From the NCBI RefSeq assembly GCF_008014675.1, contig NZ_VOXD01000011.1, positions 104,146-168,145 on the forward strand: a stretch of DNA of 64,000 nucleotides, read 5' to 3'. A program made the translations under genes and the position numbers. The notes beneath the pieces were generated by a model, which saw only the letters and a list, made by a program, of their open reading frames with translations, ran no database searches and had not been told where the DNA came from. Positions 1 through 9,604 of the stretch are shown one piece after another. This DNA comes from Neolewinella aurantiaca (GTDB lineage Bacteria; Bacteroidota; Bacteroidia; Chitinophagales; Saprospiraceae). Each line of letters starts with the position of its first letter. Within the stretch, counting starts at the first letter, position 1.

Positions 1-568
1 GTTGAAATATTACTACACATCCGGGGATCGGATTGGTGAACAAGTAGATGACTATGCGCCAATCACTGATCTGGACAATCCGAGTCCGACATTCGCCCGG
101 TATTACCAGCGGCAGCATCCGTCCTGTATCAAATTTGCTCAGGAAGACGATAACCCCAACTCTTACCTTAACCGGAGCAACATCATGGTTTACAGGTTGG
201 CCGAAACCTACCTGATCGCTGCGGAGGCGATCATGAGGTCTTCCGGTGATCCGTTGCCCTACATCAATGCCGTAAGAGAACGGGCGAATGCTGCCCCCCT
301 CACAGTTGTGGACGAACAGGCCATTCTGGATGAACGTGCGCGGGAACTCGCCTTTGAAGGTCAACGATGGTTCACCCTGAAAAGAATGGGGCAGGAGGTC
401 ATTGACCGGCAGATTACCAGCTTTGCGGGAGACGGAGAATTTTTCCCCGATAACCTCGGTGAGAAAGATCCACGGACCAACTGGCGATCTCACTACATCA
501 ACTGGCCGATCGCGCAAATTGACCTGGACCTCCTGGGCCCGGGTTACCCACAGAATGACGGCTACTAG
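1..568 (+). CDS. SusD/RagB family outer-membrane lipoprotein, C-terminal part
   Basis: The gene enters from the left edge, so only about the last 188 residues are present. The stretch YRLAETYLIAAEAIMR followed by YINAVRERAN and LDERARELAFEGQRW is the standard C-terminal helical signature of SusD/RagB proteins. These surface lipoproteins bind a nutrient (usually a glycan) and cap a SusC TonB-dependent transporter. The partner susC would be expected just outside the window to the left. A long hairpin follows the stop, so this looks like the last gene of its unit. The ligand cannot be told from this fragment. The first in-frame TTG at base 2 is not a real start. Confidence 0.9.
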   Translation, partial: LKYYYTSGDRIGEQVDDYAPITDLDNPSPTFARYYQRQHPSCIKFAQEDDNPNSYLNRSNIMVYRLAETYLIAAEAIMRSSGDPLPYINAVRERANAAPLTVVDEQAILDERARELAFEGQRWFTLKRMGQEVIDRQITSFAGDGEFFPDNLGEKDPRTNWRSHYINWPIAQIDLDLLGPGYPQNDGY

Positions 569-592
569 ACCCGAAACAAGGAGCTGAACCTG

Positions 593-650
593 AGAATTGT
601 CGCTTTTCTTCCCTGGAATGGTAAATTACGGGAAGGAAAGCGACAATTCT
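593..650 (+). terminator. Long hairpin after the SusD gene
   Basis: Two 21-base arms (593-613 and 630-650) are complementary apart from one mismatch and enclose a 16-base loop. The structure sits 25 bases after the SusD stop codon. Only a weak T-rich stretch follows (GTTTGTAG), so it may act as a terminator or as a 3' stabilising structure. Confidence 0.6.
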
Positions 651-688
651 GTTTGTAGAGGGAGGTGCCGGCTCCTCAAAAAGCAGGT

Positions 689-707
689 CTGCACCTGCGA
701 CCGCGCC
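689..707 (-). repeat. Dispersed 19-mer, copy 1
   Basis: Minus-strand copy of GGCGCGGNCGCAGGTGCAA with one mismatch (last base). It lies in the 389-base gap between the SusD gene and the arsenite exporter; apart from this and the hairpin at 593-650 I see nothing else there. Confidence 0.85.
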
Positions 708-957
708 CGATGAACCACCATAAATTCCGACGCCCTACCCAACGGATACAGCTTGTCGCCCACGTTCTGGTCGAACAGCGTTTTGAGCTTTCAATTATTG
801 ATTGTAATATTGCAATGAAACAATGAATGCCTTTTCACGTTGCTTTCAACAAAGCAAAAAAACATAAGGCAGGAGCGACAGGAATTCTGATTCTGGAGGA
901 TTATCGCGCCTGGTCTTTTTTATAATCTTGCTGCAACCGGACTTTTAAAAAATAAAC

Positions 958-2022
958 ATGGCAACTAAAAAGCTAAGCTTTCTCGACAGGAATTTGACGC
1001 TGTGGATATTCGTCGCGATGGCAATAGGCGTTGGACTAGGTTATTTCATACCTTCTTTCCCGAGTATTATCGATTCTTTCAGTAGCGGAACGACTAATAT
1101 TCCAATCGCTATCGGTTTGATTCTGATGATGTACCCACCGCTGGCAAAGGTCAACTATTCGCTGTTGCCCAAGGTGTTCAGAAACGTGAAGATTCTCTCA
1201 ATTTCATTGATCCTGAACTGGATAATAGGACCTGTGTTAATGTTTCTGCTGGCAATCACCTTCCTGCGCGACTATCCTGAATATATGGTCGGGCTGATAC
1301 TTATCGGTCTGGCCCGTTGTATTGCGATGGTTCTGGTGTGGAATGACCTGGCCGAAGGAAGTACCGAATACGGTGCGGGCTTGGTGGCATTGAATAGTAT
1401 TTTTCAGGTGTTTGCCTACAGTTTCTACGCATGGGTTTTTATCACTGTTCTTCCCCCTTACTTCGGTTTCGAAGGGGCTATCCTAGACATTTCGGTGGTT
1501 ACGATCGCAGAAAGCGTTGCGATTTATCTCGGAATCCCGTTTGTGATGGGTATCCTGAGCCGATTGATTCTGGTGAGACTCAAAGGAGAAGAGTGGTATA
1601 CTCAAACTTTCATTCCATTCATTTCGCCCATAACACTAATAGCTCTGCTTTTTACCATCGTCGTTATGTTTTCTCTGAAGGGGGAACTGATCGTTAAGAT
1701 CCCTATGGACGTTTTGATCATAGCTGTTCCTCTGCTGATTTACTTTACGCTGATGTTCATCATCGGCTTCTTCTTCACCAAAGCAACCGGAGCGGAATAC
1801 GACAAAACTGCTTCGGTGGCCTTTACTGCGGCCGGGAATAACTTCGAATTGGCGATCGCAGTCGCCATTGCGGTATTCGGCCTTAACTCAGGCCAGGCTT
1901 TTGCCGGAGTGATTGGTCCACTCGTAGAAGTGCCGGCGCTGATTCTGTTGGTGCGTGTTTCTTTCTGGCTACGCGACAAGTATTACGGAAACACGGTTAA
2001 AGGCCAAAATTCTCCGGAGTAA
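958..2022 (+). CDS. acr3: ACR3 family arsenite efflux transporter
   Basis: A 354-residue integral membrane protein with about ten hydrophobic segments, the usual size for ACR3 (arsenical-resistance-3/BASS superfamily) carriers. The conserved motif [16 protein letters not shown] is present, with the family's essential cysteine at residue 121. ACR3 proteins export arsenite or antimonite using the proton gradient. No arsR or arsC lies directly beside it; the next gene is an AraC-type regulator on the same strand, and whether the two are functionally linked is not shown. The ATG at 958 begins a short soluble N-terminus just before the first membrane helix, which fits the family. Confidence 0.9.
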   Translation: MATKKLSFLDRNLTLWIFVAMAIGVGLGYFIPSFPSIIDSFSSGTTNIPIAIGLILMMYPPLAKVNYSLLPKVFRNVKILSISLILNWIIGPVLMFLLAITFLRDYPEYMVGLILIGLARCIAMVLVWNDLAEGSTEYGAGLVALNSIFQVFAYSFYAWVFITVLPPYFGFEGAILDISVVTIAESVAIYLGIPFVMGILSRLILVRLKGEEWYTQTFIPFISPITLIALLFTIVVMFSLKGELIVKIPMDVLIIAVPLLIYFTLMFIIGFFFTKATGAEYDKTASVAFTAAGNNFELAIAVAIAVFGLNSGQAFAGVIGPLVEVPALILLVRVSFWLRDKYYGNTVKGQNSPE

Positions 2023-2289
2023 AGAGCCAGGAATGGAGCCGTATTAATTTTAATACGTTTCAGAAAAGTACTCTTGTTTTGTTATCTGGTGGGCAGGCTG
2101 TAATTTAAAGTGACCGATACGTACAGTTTGCACGAGTGGACGGACGTCTGCGCTCCTGTAGGAACCAAATGCGGGCAAATAACAAGCAGCAAAGCGTATA
2201 CCCCAGTCAACCAAAAGCAGTGCTTCAGGTATCCTCGCAACAGGATGATTGGATGCCGGGCAAGGTTAACGTCTTGAAACTGGTGAGGA

Positions 2290-3168
2290 ATGGAAGAAGA
2301 AATCCCGAAGATACTTTTTAATACAAGCCAGTCGCTGCAGATTGAGGTGATGACTTTCGAGCAGTTGTTCAGGAAAATATCTCAATCGAAAGACCACAAT
2401 CCGTTCGCGCCGCATAAAATAGAGTTTTACCTGGTTCTTGTAGTAACCGAAGGCAGCTACACCCATTTTGTCGATTTCAATGACTACGCGTTAGCGCCGG
2501 GAAGTGCTATTTTCATAGCGAAGAACCAGGTCCATCATTTTACTGAAAAGCTAACTGAAGCCGAAGGCTACGGGATTATTTTCAGCAGCACTTTCATGGA
2601 AGAGTATTACCTCTTGTCCGGTAACCGGAAGTTTAACCGGCTTTTCAATTATCATATTGAATCTCCCGTAATTCGAACGAATGAGCCCGAGGAAAATGTC
2701 TTTTCTGAAATTGCGGATCATTTGTACCGCGAATTCAAGTTTCCGAACAGCTTTGCAAAAGCTGAAATGCTGCGCACATTGCTTCACGTTCTATTGCTAA
2801 AGGCTGAAAGAACAAAAGAAATGTACTCCGGACGCGGTGCTAAAAAGCAATGGTTGGAAATCTTCAATTCGTTCAAGGACTTACTGGAAACGGACTATGA
2901 GTTCACCCGGAACTCGAGAGCGTATGCCTCTAAACTGCTGATTTCCTACAAATTCCTCAACGATGTAGTTAAGCAATTGACCGGCAAGACTGTAAAAGCA
3001 TTTATCGACGACTTTGTCACCATGGAGATCAAGCGTTATCTGGTTTCTACTTCTTTGTCGGTGAAAGAAATCAGCTACAGAACCGGGTTTGAAGATTCGG
3101 CCAACATGGTTAAGTTCTTCAAAAGGAACGCGCAGACCACACCACTCAAGTTTCGAAGAGCAGTCTGA
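2290..3168 (+). CDS. AraC family transcriptional regulator
   Basis: A 292-residue protein. The N-terminal ~140 residues resemble the cupin-like sensing domain of AraC proteins (for example ALAPGSAIFIAKNQVHHF). The C-terminal ~100 residues form the double helix-turn-helix: SVKEISYRTGFEDSANMVKFFKR is split by family-typical residues, ending in TTPLKFRR. It probably binds DNA as a ligand-responsive activator; ligand and target are unknown. The start could instead be the ATG at 2350 (MTFEQLFRKIS). It stands alone between the arsenite exporter and a methyltransferase set. Confidence 0.88.
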   Translation: MEEEIPKILFNTSQSLQIEVMTFEQLFRKISQSKDHNPFAPHKIEFYLVLVVTEGSYTHFVDFNDYALAPGSAIFIAKNQVHHFTEKLTEAEGYGIIFSSTFMEEYYLLSGNRKFNRLFNYHIESPVIRTNEPEENVFSEIADHLYREFKFPNSFAKAEMLRTLLHVLLLKAERTKEMYSGRGAKKQWLEIFNSFKDLLETDYEFTRNSRAYASKLLISYKFLNDVVKQLTGKTVKAFIDDFVTMEIKRYLVSTSLSVKEISYRTGFEDSANMVKFFKRNAQTTPLKFRRAV

Positions 3169-3498
3169 TTTCAACTCGTCAAAGCCCTGTACGCGTTCTT
3201 GCCGGGAGCGCGTAACTACGGATCAGGACGTGACTCTGATCCGTAGACACCAACGGCCATTTTAGCAAGACGGTTCCACTTTTACCATTTTTGCTGTCGC
3301 TTTGATAGCAGTTCAGGCGGAGAAAGCCCATAGTTTTGCTGTACCAAATAACCAAAGAAATAATGAATCGTGCAGCAGCTGTCATTTTATCCCGGAGCCC
3401 GGGTAGCCCGGTAAGGGTAGGAGGATAGTAATCTTTTCCCGAGTTGATCGGGGAATTCGGTCTCATTTGCTGTGCTGCCTTATTCAAAGACAATTACC
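3169..3498. other. Intergenic stretch with one perfect hairpin
   Basis: This 330-base gap holds an 11-bp perfect inverted repeat (CTACGGATCAG at 3216-3226 against 3236-3246, 9-base loop) about 50 bases after the AraC gene. No T-run follows, so it is not a typical intrinsic terminator. I see no gene or RNA here. Confidence 0.5.
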
Positions 3499-4128
3499 AT
3501 GACCGTAAATAAATCAGTTCAGATCGATAGCGTCCTCACGGAACTTCACCATGATGCTCGATTCGACCATATCAAAATGCTAAAGGGTGCAAGCCGGAGT
3601 GTGTTCAGGCCTATGAAGCCGCAAGACTTCAAAGATGCATATCTCTCTATCTCTAAAAAGCAGGGGGAAGCTCTGACTGAGCTCATCAGGGCTAAAAACT
3701 TGCGTACTGTAGTAGAATTCGGAACCTCTTTCGGGATATCCACCTTGTACCTCGCCAAGGGCGTTTCCAGCACGGGCGGACGAATTGTTACCACAGAGCT
3801 CATAGCTTCGAAGGCCAGCAAAGCCAAAGAGAATTTCCGGAATGCGGGAGTCGAAGATTTAATTGAAGTAAGAGTTGGTAACGCCCTTGAAACCTTAAGA
3901 GACTTCAATGAGCCAATTGATCTCTTATTCCTCGATGGCTGGAAAGAATTGTACCTGCCCCTGTTCAGAATACTTGAAGGTAATTTCAGGTCGGGAACTG
4001 TCGTGTACGTAGACAACGCTGATATGGCGGATACAAAAGCCTTTCTGAGGACAATTGCTGAAAGCAAAAAATATCACCTCCAACCCGAATTCAACGGGAA
4101 GGTAGTAATCATCACTATTCTTGCCTGA
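3499..4128 (+). CDS. Class I SAM-dependent O-methyltransferase
   Basis: About 209 residues from the ATG at 3499 (MTVNKSVQIDS), chosen over an upstream ATG at 3472 because the latter adds only a short non-conserved lead. The SAM-binding glycine motif VVEFGTSFGISTLYLAKG is clear, followed by an acidic residue at the next strand (VTTELIASKASKAKENF) and by LLFLDGWKELYLPLF, which matches the metal-binding region of the cation-dependent O-methyltransferase (family 3) group. The substrate is unknown. It leads a same-strand run with a tiny CxxC protein and an NmrA-type reductase. Confidence 0.8.
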   Translation: MTVNKSVQIDSVLTELHHDARFDHIKMLKGASRSVFRPMKPQDFKDAYLSISKKQGEALTELIRAKNLRTVVEFGTSFGISTLYLAKGVSSTGGRIVTTELIASKASKAKENFRNAGVEDLIEVRVGNALETLRDFNEPIDLLFLDGWKELYLPLFRILEGNFRSGTVVYVDNADMADTKAFLRTIAESKKYHLQPEFNGKVVIITILA

Positions 4129-4171
4129 ACAACGGAGCAGACCCGCAACGCAGGCCTAAATCAATTATAAT

Positions 4172-4375
4172 ATGAGTCAAATAGCAACCTGCCCTACTTG
4201 TGGCAGTAAATCAAAGATCAAAGAAAAGGATGGAACCCTAACTTACGAAGCGCTTCAGGATGACGAAGTCATCCTGAAGGTGGGACAACTCAAAAAAGCG
4301 ATGCAGAAGTTCAAAGAGAAGGCTGAGGCCCTGGAGCAAGAATTGGCTTCCATTAAATCGAAAAACAACCAATAA
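4172..4375 (+). CDS. Small CxxC protein with C-terminal helix
   Basis: A 67-residue protein. The N-terminus has one CPTCG knuckle, and residues from about 35 on (KKAMQKFKEKAEALEQELASIK) should form a charged coiled coil. With only one CxxC it could bind metal as a dimer, or the knuckle may be vestigial. It ends one base before the ATG of the NmrA-type reductase, so the two are almost certainly co-transcribed. I do not recognise a defined family and assign no function. Confidence 0.65.
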   Translation: MSQIATCPTCGSKSKIKEKDGTLTYEALQDDEVILKVGQLKKAMQKFKEKAEALEQELASIKSKNNQ

Positions 4376-4376
4376 A

Positions 4377-5228
4377 ATGAAAATCGCAGTAACATCAGCC
4401 AGCGGACAGCTCGGCGGAGCCATCGTTAAAGAACTAATCGACGAAATCGGAAAAGACCAGGTGATTGCCATTGCGCGGACCCCCGCGAAAGCCAGTCATT
4501 TTGGCGTGGAAACCCGTGAGGGAGACTACAACAGCCGGGAGCACTTCAACCAGGCGTTAAAGGGAGTTGATGCCGTTCTTCTGGTTTCCGGAATGGACGA
4601 TCCGCAGAAGAGGATTCAGCAACACCGGAATGTGATTGAGGCCGCGAAGCAAAACGGGGTAAGTAAAATCGTTTACACCAGTATTGTAGGCGACGAAAAC
4701 AAAACATCGTTTAGCGAGGTCGTCAGGAGCAACCGACAAACGGAGAAAGATATTCAGGCTTCCGGCCTGCAGTGGTCCATCGGACGCAATGGAATATATA
4801 TAGAGCCGGACCTGGAGTATGTTGATCAGTATGTGGCAGAAGGTGAAATCCGTAACTGTGCGGGTGACGGGAAGTGTGCTTACACGAGTAGACCGGAGTT
4901 AGGGCATGCGTACACCAAGATGCTTCTCGAAGAGAAGCATAACGGACAAATCTACAATCTGGCAGGCAAATCGATTACTCAGGCTGAATTGGCTGAACTT
5001 CTCAATGCTGCTTACGGATCAGACCTCTCATATCACCCCGTTTCCGTGTCAGATTACGCAAAAGAACGTAAGGCAGCCCTCGGCGAATTTATTGGAAGCG
5101 TAATAGCGGGCATCTACGAGGGGATTCAACTGGGGGTGAACGACGTAGCCTCCGATTATTCTACAGCTGCCGGCAGGCCTCATCTGTCACCTGAAGAGAT
5201 GATCGCTAATTTCCAGAAGGGACATTAA
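4377..5228 (+). CDS. NmrA/QorB-like NAD(P)-binding oxidoreductase
   Basis: A 283-residue atypical short-chain dehydrogenase. The N-terminus MKIAVTSASGQLGGAIV is the Rossmann dinucleotide-binding motif of the NmrA branch, and the arrangement (AVLLVSGMDDPQKRIQQHRNVIEAAK, then KIVYTSIVGDE) follows the quinone oxidoreductase 2 (QorB/YtfG) type, which reduces quinones with NADPH. The usual length is about 285. Start is fixed by the ATG one base after the upstream stop. The substrate is inferred from family only. Confidence 0.8.
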   Translation: MKIAVTSASGQLGGAIVKELIDEIGKDQVIAIARTPAKASHFGVETREGDYNSREHFNQALKGVDAVLLVSGMDDPQKRIQQHRNVIEAAKQNGVSKIVYTSIVGDENKTSFSEVVRSNRQTEKDIQASGLQWSIGRNGIYIEPDLEYVDQYVAEGEIRNCAGDGKCAYTSRPELGHAYTKMLLEEKHNGQIYNLAGKSITQAELAELLNAAYGSDLSYHPVSVSDYAKERKAALGEFIGSVIAGIYEGIQLGVNDVASDYSTAAGRPHLSPEEMIANFQKGH

Positions 5229-5446
5229 CGGGCGTAGGCCGTAGCAAGGGGAATCTCAATCTCGTGAGTTCTATTTCGAATTGTTGCCCCAGGATGCGTC
5301 CGGTGAATTGTATGTTCTATTGAGGAGTTGTCGAAAGGTTTCTGACGGGCCTTCAATTCAGGCCTTGAGAAGCTATCTTTGAAAGGTTAATCAGGAGCCT
5401 TTGGCTGCCTGATTTCCGTCTCTGACCTTCATAACCCATACAATAC

Positions 5447-6034
5447 ATGCCGTTTTTTAGCTACCTGGACGAGTATTCAGACATTACTGATATCACATTC
5501 CGCGACCGAAAAAGGTTTGCATCTCTGGATAAGTTCTCCCACCAGATTTTACGTGGCAAGTCGTCGTTGAGCGTATCCCAACGTGAAATAATTGCTGCTT
5601 ACGTCTCCGGCCTCAACGAGTGCAACTTCTGCCAGGGCATCCACACTGAAGTCGCCAAGAATTTCGGTATCGATGAAAGACTTATTGTAGACCTGATCAC
5701 CAATATTGACCAGGCAGATGTATCTCCTGAATTTCTGCAACTTCTCAAGTACATAAAGAAGCTGACACTGAGCCCCAGTAAAATTGTAGAAGAGGATGCT
5801 CAGGCCGTCTTTGCTGCTGGCTGGAGCGAGAAGGGGCTTCAAGATGCTATTTGCGTAGGGGCCTTATTCAACTTTTACAACAGGCTGCTCGACGGACACG
5901 GCATCAAAGGCGACAAAAACATGTACGAACTTGGGGCTGTCCACCTGACGAAGAGAGGCTACTCGGTACCCTGGTTTATCCGGTACATCCGAAAATTCAT
6001 CCGTGAGAGCAGGGTAAAAAAACTGAAAGGGTAG
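5447..6034 (+). CDS. Carboxymuconolactone decarboxylase/AhpD-like protein
   Basis: A 195-residue protein with the AhpD-type redox motif NECNFCQGIHTEVA, that is CxxC followed by a histidine four residues on. Such peroxidase-related enzymes use the cysteine pair for thiol-dependent peroxide reduction. Other family features are REIIAAYVSGLNECNFCQGIH and VGALFNFYNRLLDGHG. It is alone, convergent with typA. The C-terminus is basic (RKFIRESRVKKLKG). Confidence 0.85.
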   Translation: MPFFSYLDEYSDITDITFRDRKRFASLDKFSHQILRGKSSLSVSQREIIAAYVSGLNECNFCQGIHTEVAKNFGIDERLIVDLITNIDQADVSPEFLQLLKYIKKLTLSPSKIVEEDAQAVFAAGWSEKGLQDAICVGALFNFYNRLLDGHGIKGDKNMYELGAVHLTKRGYSVPWFIRYIRKFIRESRVKKLKG

Positions 6035-6088
6035 TGGAGCAGGCGTAATAACCACTGCTTGAGGTGCTTTCCACCCAACCCCAACAAA

Positions 6089-6123
6089 AACGGCCCGCTT
6101 TCCGAGAAGGAGAGCGGGCCGTT
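6089..6123 (-). terminator. Intrinsic terminator of typA
   Basis: An 11-bp perfect GC-rich stem (6089-6099 with 6113-6123) lies 44 bases beyond the typA stop. Read on the minus strand the stem is followed by TTTTTG, which gives the direction; it may also stop readthrough from the converging gene. Confidence 0.8.
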
Positions 6124-6166
6124 CTATAAGCAACTTAATGTGAAACCATAAGCCTCACATACATGG

Positions 6167-7972
6167 CTACATGTTGATTTTGTGTCCACGCTTACGCTCG
6201 GCTTCGCGAAGGAGAATCTTCCGCAAGCGGATAGATTCAGGAGTAGCTTCTACGTATTCATCGCCCTGGATGTATTCCAGCGCTTCTTCCAGCGTGAACT
6301 TCCGTGGGGGAACGATGCGGGCTTTATCGTCCGCTCCGGAGGAACGCATGTTGGTCAGCTTCTTAGTCTTGGTAACGTTGATTACCAGGTCGTTGGCACG
6401 GTTGTTTTCTCCGATTACCTGACCTTCGTAAATCTCTTCACCAGCATCTACGAAGAAACGGCCGCGATCCTGAAGGTTGTTAATAGAGAAAGGAATGGCT
6501 TTACCGAGTTCCATAGAAATCAAAGATCCGTTCATACGCCCCGGGATTTCTCCTTTGTGCGGCTGGAATTCTTTGAAGCGGTGCGTCATGATAGCCTCAC
6601 CCTGAGTAGCGGTCAGCATATTGGAACGCATACCGATGATACCACGAGATGGGATTTCGAATTCAAGAACAACACGGTCGCCTTTTGGAGTCATGCTCAG
6701 CATCATTCCCTTACGCTGGGTTACCATGTTGATGGCTGTACCAGACATACTCTCAGGAAGGTCGATGGTCATTTCTTCGACGGGCTCATGCTTAACGCCG
6801 TCGATTTCTTTCATGATTACCTGTGGCTGGCCAATCTGGAGTTCGTATCCTTCGCGACGCATCGTTTCGATGAGTACGGAAAGGTGCATTACACCACGAC
6901 CGTAAACCCGGAAGGTATCGGCGCTGTCCGTGTTCTCTACGCGCAGCGCGAGGTTGCGCTCAAGTTCGGCCTGCAGGCGATCGTGAATATGACGGCTCGT
7001 TACGAATTTACCCTCTTTACCGAAGAAAGGAGAGTCATTGATGGTGAAAGTCATGCTCAGCGTCGGCTCATCGATGGCGATGGTAGGCAGTGCTTCGGGG
7101 TTCTCGGCATCAGCGATGGTATCACCGATTTCAAAACCTTCGGCACCGAACACAGCACAGATATCTCCGGTCTGTACTTCTTCCACTTCTACGCGGCCGA
7201 AACCTTCGTATACGTAAAGGTTACGTGCTTTAGCGCGGGTCTCAACACCTTCACGGTTAATGAGCGTCAGCGACTGGTTTTGTTTCAGGGTGCCACGGTT
7301 GAGACGACCAATGGCCATCCGTCCGATGTACTTGCTGAACTCAATGCTGGTAACCAGCATCTGAGTGTTACCTTCTTCTGCCTGGTGCTCGGGAACGTGC
7401 TCGAGGATAGCATCGAGAAGGGGAACGATCGAATCGGTCTCTTTGCGCCAGTCGGTGCTCATCCAGCCGTTCTTTGCAGAACCGTAGATGGTAGGGAAGT
7501 CGAGCTGCTCTTCGGTAGCGTCGAGGCTGAACATCAGGTCGAATACCATTTCGTGCACTTCGTCCGGCGTACAGTTCGGCTTGTCAACCTTGTTAACTAC
7601 CACGAGTGGGTTAAGGCCGAGTTTCAGCGCCTTGTCCATTACGAACCGGGTCTGAGGCATAGGACCTTCGAATGCATCAACGAGCAAGAGTACACCGTCG
7701 GCCATGTTGAGAACGCGCTCAACCTCACCACCGAAATCGGCGTGACCAGGGGTATCAATAATGTTGATCTTCGTTCCCTTATAGTTAATGGAGACGTTCT
7801 TGGCCAGGATAGTGATGCCACGCTCACGTTCCTGATCATTGTTATCCATGATTAGCTCACCGGGCCGCTCGTGGTCGCCGAATAACTGACCTGCGAGGAG
7901 CATTTTATCAACCAGGGTAGTTTTACCGTGGTCTACGTGAGCAATGATGGCAATGTTTCTTATGGACTTCAT
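6167..7972 (-). CDS. typA: Translational GTPase TypA/BipA
   Basis: A complete 601-residue ribosome-binding GTPase. The GTPase motifs are all visible near the N-terminus: AHVDHGKTT (P-loop), ERERGIT (switch I), DTPGHADFG (G3) and NKVDKP (G4). They are followed by an EF-Tu-like domain 2, EF-G-like domains III and V, and the BipA-specific C-terminus. TypA acts in ribosome assembly and translation under stress or cold. The length matches the family. It is monocistronic, between terminators on both sides. Confidence 0.97.
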   Translation of the reverse strand: MKSIRNIAIIAHVDHGKTTLVDKMLLAGQLFGDHERPGELIMDNNDQERERGITILAKNVSINYKGTKINIIDTPGHADFGGEVERVLNMADGVLLLVDAFEGPMPQTRFVMDKALKLGLNPLVVVNKVDKPNCTPDEVHEMVFDLMFSLDATEEQLDFPTIYGSAKNGWMSTDWRKETDSIVPLLDAILEHVPEHQAEEGNTQMLVTSIEFSKYIGRMAIGRLNRGTLKQNQSLTLINREGVETRAKARNLYVYEGFGRVEVEEVQTGDICAVFGAEGFEIGDTIADAENPEALPTIAIDEPTLSMTFTINDSPFFGKEGKFVTSRHIHDRLQAELERNLALRVENTDSADTFRVYGRGVMHLSVLIETMRREGYELQIGQPQVIMKEIDGVKHEPVEEMTIDLPESMSGTAINMVTQRKGMMLSMTPKGDRVVLEFEIPSRGIIGMRSNMLTATQGEAIMTHRFKEFQPHKGEIPGRMNGSLISMELGKAIPFSINNLQDRGRFFVDAGEEIYEGQVIGENNRANDLVINVTKTKKLTNMRSSGADDKARIVPPRKFTLEEALEYIQGDEYVEATPESIRLRKILLREAERKRGHKINM

Positions 7973-8029
7973 ATAGACTTTTTAACTCAGCCACTACTTC
8001 CAGGCTGGAAAATCTGCGCTAAGAGGCCG

Positions 8030-8037
8030 CAAAGATA
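8030..8037 (-). promoter_or_regulatory. Candidate -7 box for typA
   Basis: Minus-strand TATCTTTG fits the Bacteroidota -7 consensus TAnnTTTG exactly and lies 58 bases upstream of the typA start. The -33 region is only partly consensus (CTG at the expected distance). Confidence 0.5.
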
Positions 8038-8102
8038 CGGGTTTATGATTTAGAAAGCAGTAAAATAAATTATCTTTTACAACTTGGCCCAATAACGTAA
8101 AA

Positions 8103-8130
8103 ACCCGCCCCAGCCTGAGCTGGAGCGGGT
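8103..8130 (-). terminator. Intrinsic terminator after the metalloprotease gene
   Basis: A 12-bp stem (8103-8114 with 8119-8130) with a 4-base loop is followed on the minus strand by a T-run (GGGTTTTTACG). It lies 42 bases beyond the metalloprotease stop codon. Confidence 0.8.
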
Positions 8131-8172
8131 AAATTTTTACGTAAAAATAATTTGGTGCTGAATCGCAACCTG

Positions 8173-9051
8173 CTAGTAGATGTATTCCAGTGCTACCCGG
8201 TCGTAGTAACCGAACTCGCCATCTTCGTTAGAACTGAAGCACGCGAGCATGATTGAGTTAGCGTCGTAGCCGGTTGGCGTACCCGGAATGTGAACCGCAC
8301 CATCGGAGCCAGCGCTTTCGCCCGACTGACCGCAAGACTGACGGCTGAACCAATCCGTATGGCGTAAACCCATACAGTGTCCGATCTCGTGTGTCATCAC
8401 GTGCTCGTTGGTGTTGGTGTTGTAGTTCTCCATGCCGTTGTAAATCTGGACCCACTTGTAAGGCTGGCCTCCACTCGGGAAACCTGCCACACCACCAGCA
8501 CCGTTGTTGCTTACGTTACGGTACACTACAATGTCGGCATTGGTGCTCGCCGCAAAACTGAGACTGAAGGTCTTGTTCGTGTTCAATGCATTGTAGTTGT
8601 TTACTGCCCACTGAAGCGCTGTCCGCATTTTGCTGGTAAGGTTGTAGCCGCTTCCGGTGTAGCCAACAACTGTAATGTAGTTGTCCGAAACAAGGTTGTT
8701 CGTGCGGTATTGCTTCTCTCCGTTGGCGTCCATGCTCTGAAGCTCGCGGAGTTGCTCTTCAGTTACGTCAACGTCTCCGTCGAGGCGCCACATGGTTTCT
8801 GTAGTTCCGTCCGGACGAGTCTCCGTGACTTTCTCCATAGAAGTGAAGTCGAGTGAATGGCCTTCAACGTGCTCCGCGATGGCATCGCCGAATTCGTAGG
8901 CAGGCATATTTGTATTGCCGTCTTCGTTGACGTCAACGATGAAAGCAAGGTCGGTGGTAGGAGCGAGCTGTTCGGTGATCGCATTGTCTGTGGTACAGCT
9001 CGAGAGGGCGAAGAGGCCGCAGGCGGCCATCGCAAATGATGTGAATTTCAT
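8173..9051 (-). CDS. HEIGH-type zinc metalloprotease lipoprotein (M57/DUF-like)
   Basis: A 292-residue lipoprotein. The start at 9051 (MKFTSFAMAACGLFALSSCTT) gives a good type II signal peptide with lipobox LSSC; the longer reading from 9120 has no signal features. The catalytic motif THEIGHCMGLRHTDW near residue 218 is the HExxHxxGxxH of metzincin-like peptidases, where two histidines of HEIGH and the later histidine bind zinc and the glutamate is the general base. The preceding region (SKMRTALQWAVNNYNAL, GGVAGFPSGGQPYKWVQIYNG) fits the dual-action HEIGH/M57 group common in Bacteroidota. It should act on the cell surface or in the periplasm. Monocistronic. Confidence 0.88.
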   Translation of the reverse strand: MKFTSFAMAACGLFALSSCTTDNAITEQLAPTTDLAFIVDVNEDGNTNMPAYEFGDAIAEHVEGHSLDFTSMEKVTETRPDGTTETMWRLDGDVDVTEEQLRELQSMDANGEKQYRTNNLVSDNYITVVGYTGSGYNLTSKMRTALQWAVNNYNALNTNKTFSLSFAASTNADIVVYRNVSNNGAGGVAGFPSGGQPYKWVQIYNGMENYNTNTNEHVMTHEIGHCMGLRHTDWFSRQSCGQSGESAGSDGAVHIPGTPTGYDANSIMLACFSSNEDGEFGYYDRVALEYIY

Positions 9052-9604
9052 GATTAAATGGTTTGAAAAAACAAGTATGTGAAACCCCGGTTTCCGTAGG
9101 TAAGGGCATAGTACTACCATTCATCAGGACGGCGCCTTCCTGACGGTGCAATACAATCAACCCTCCGGTCAACGATGCCGGTAATTGATTACTAGATTAG
9201 TATTTTTATTTAGGAATTGTTGGTTTGTTCTCTTGGTATGAGCTAGTCAATGAAGTGGGTAGGAAATAGCCGAGCAACGCTTTGGGTAGTGTAATTAAGC
9301 GGCTCGTGATTGGCAAGATATAAAGAAATATATAAATTGCAAGTATTTTGCTAAAATCTTTTTATGGCACCCGTTCTTCGGGTATTAGCTTGCTAGTTGT
9401 TCGTTTATGTCTGGCTTTCGGGGTACGGCAGAACATCATTCTTTTCAGGGGTGTGGGCATTTGCTGCGCCATTTGCTAGCCTTGGGAGTCGTAAATCGAT
9501 GGTTTTCAACAGAGTGCTGTAAACTTGCAGGTAATTGTGAACGTACGTGGAATAATCGGGGTTATTACTCCGATTCAATTTCGTTTCACTTCAACCCCAG
9601 AGTT
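9052..9604. other. Intergenic region without visible gene
   Basis: About 550 bases between divergent genes. It is locally AT-rich (9185-9370), as expected for promoters of both neighbours, with a small hairpin CCCGTTCTTCGGGT near 9368. I found no convincing promoter pair, RNA gene or repeat copy. Confidence 0.4.

Noticed and set aside
6182..7855. A 557-codon open frame on the plus strand opposite typA
   Set aside because: It is the antisense of a highly conserved, strongly codon-biased gene; the translation has no domain or signal. A similar shadow lies opposite dnaK (23200-24360).
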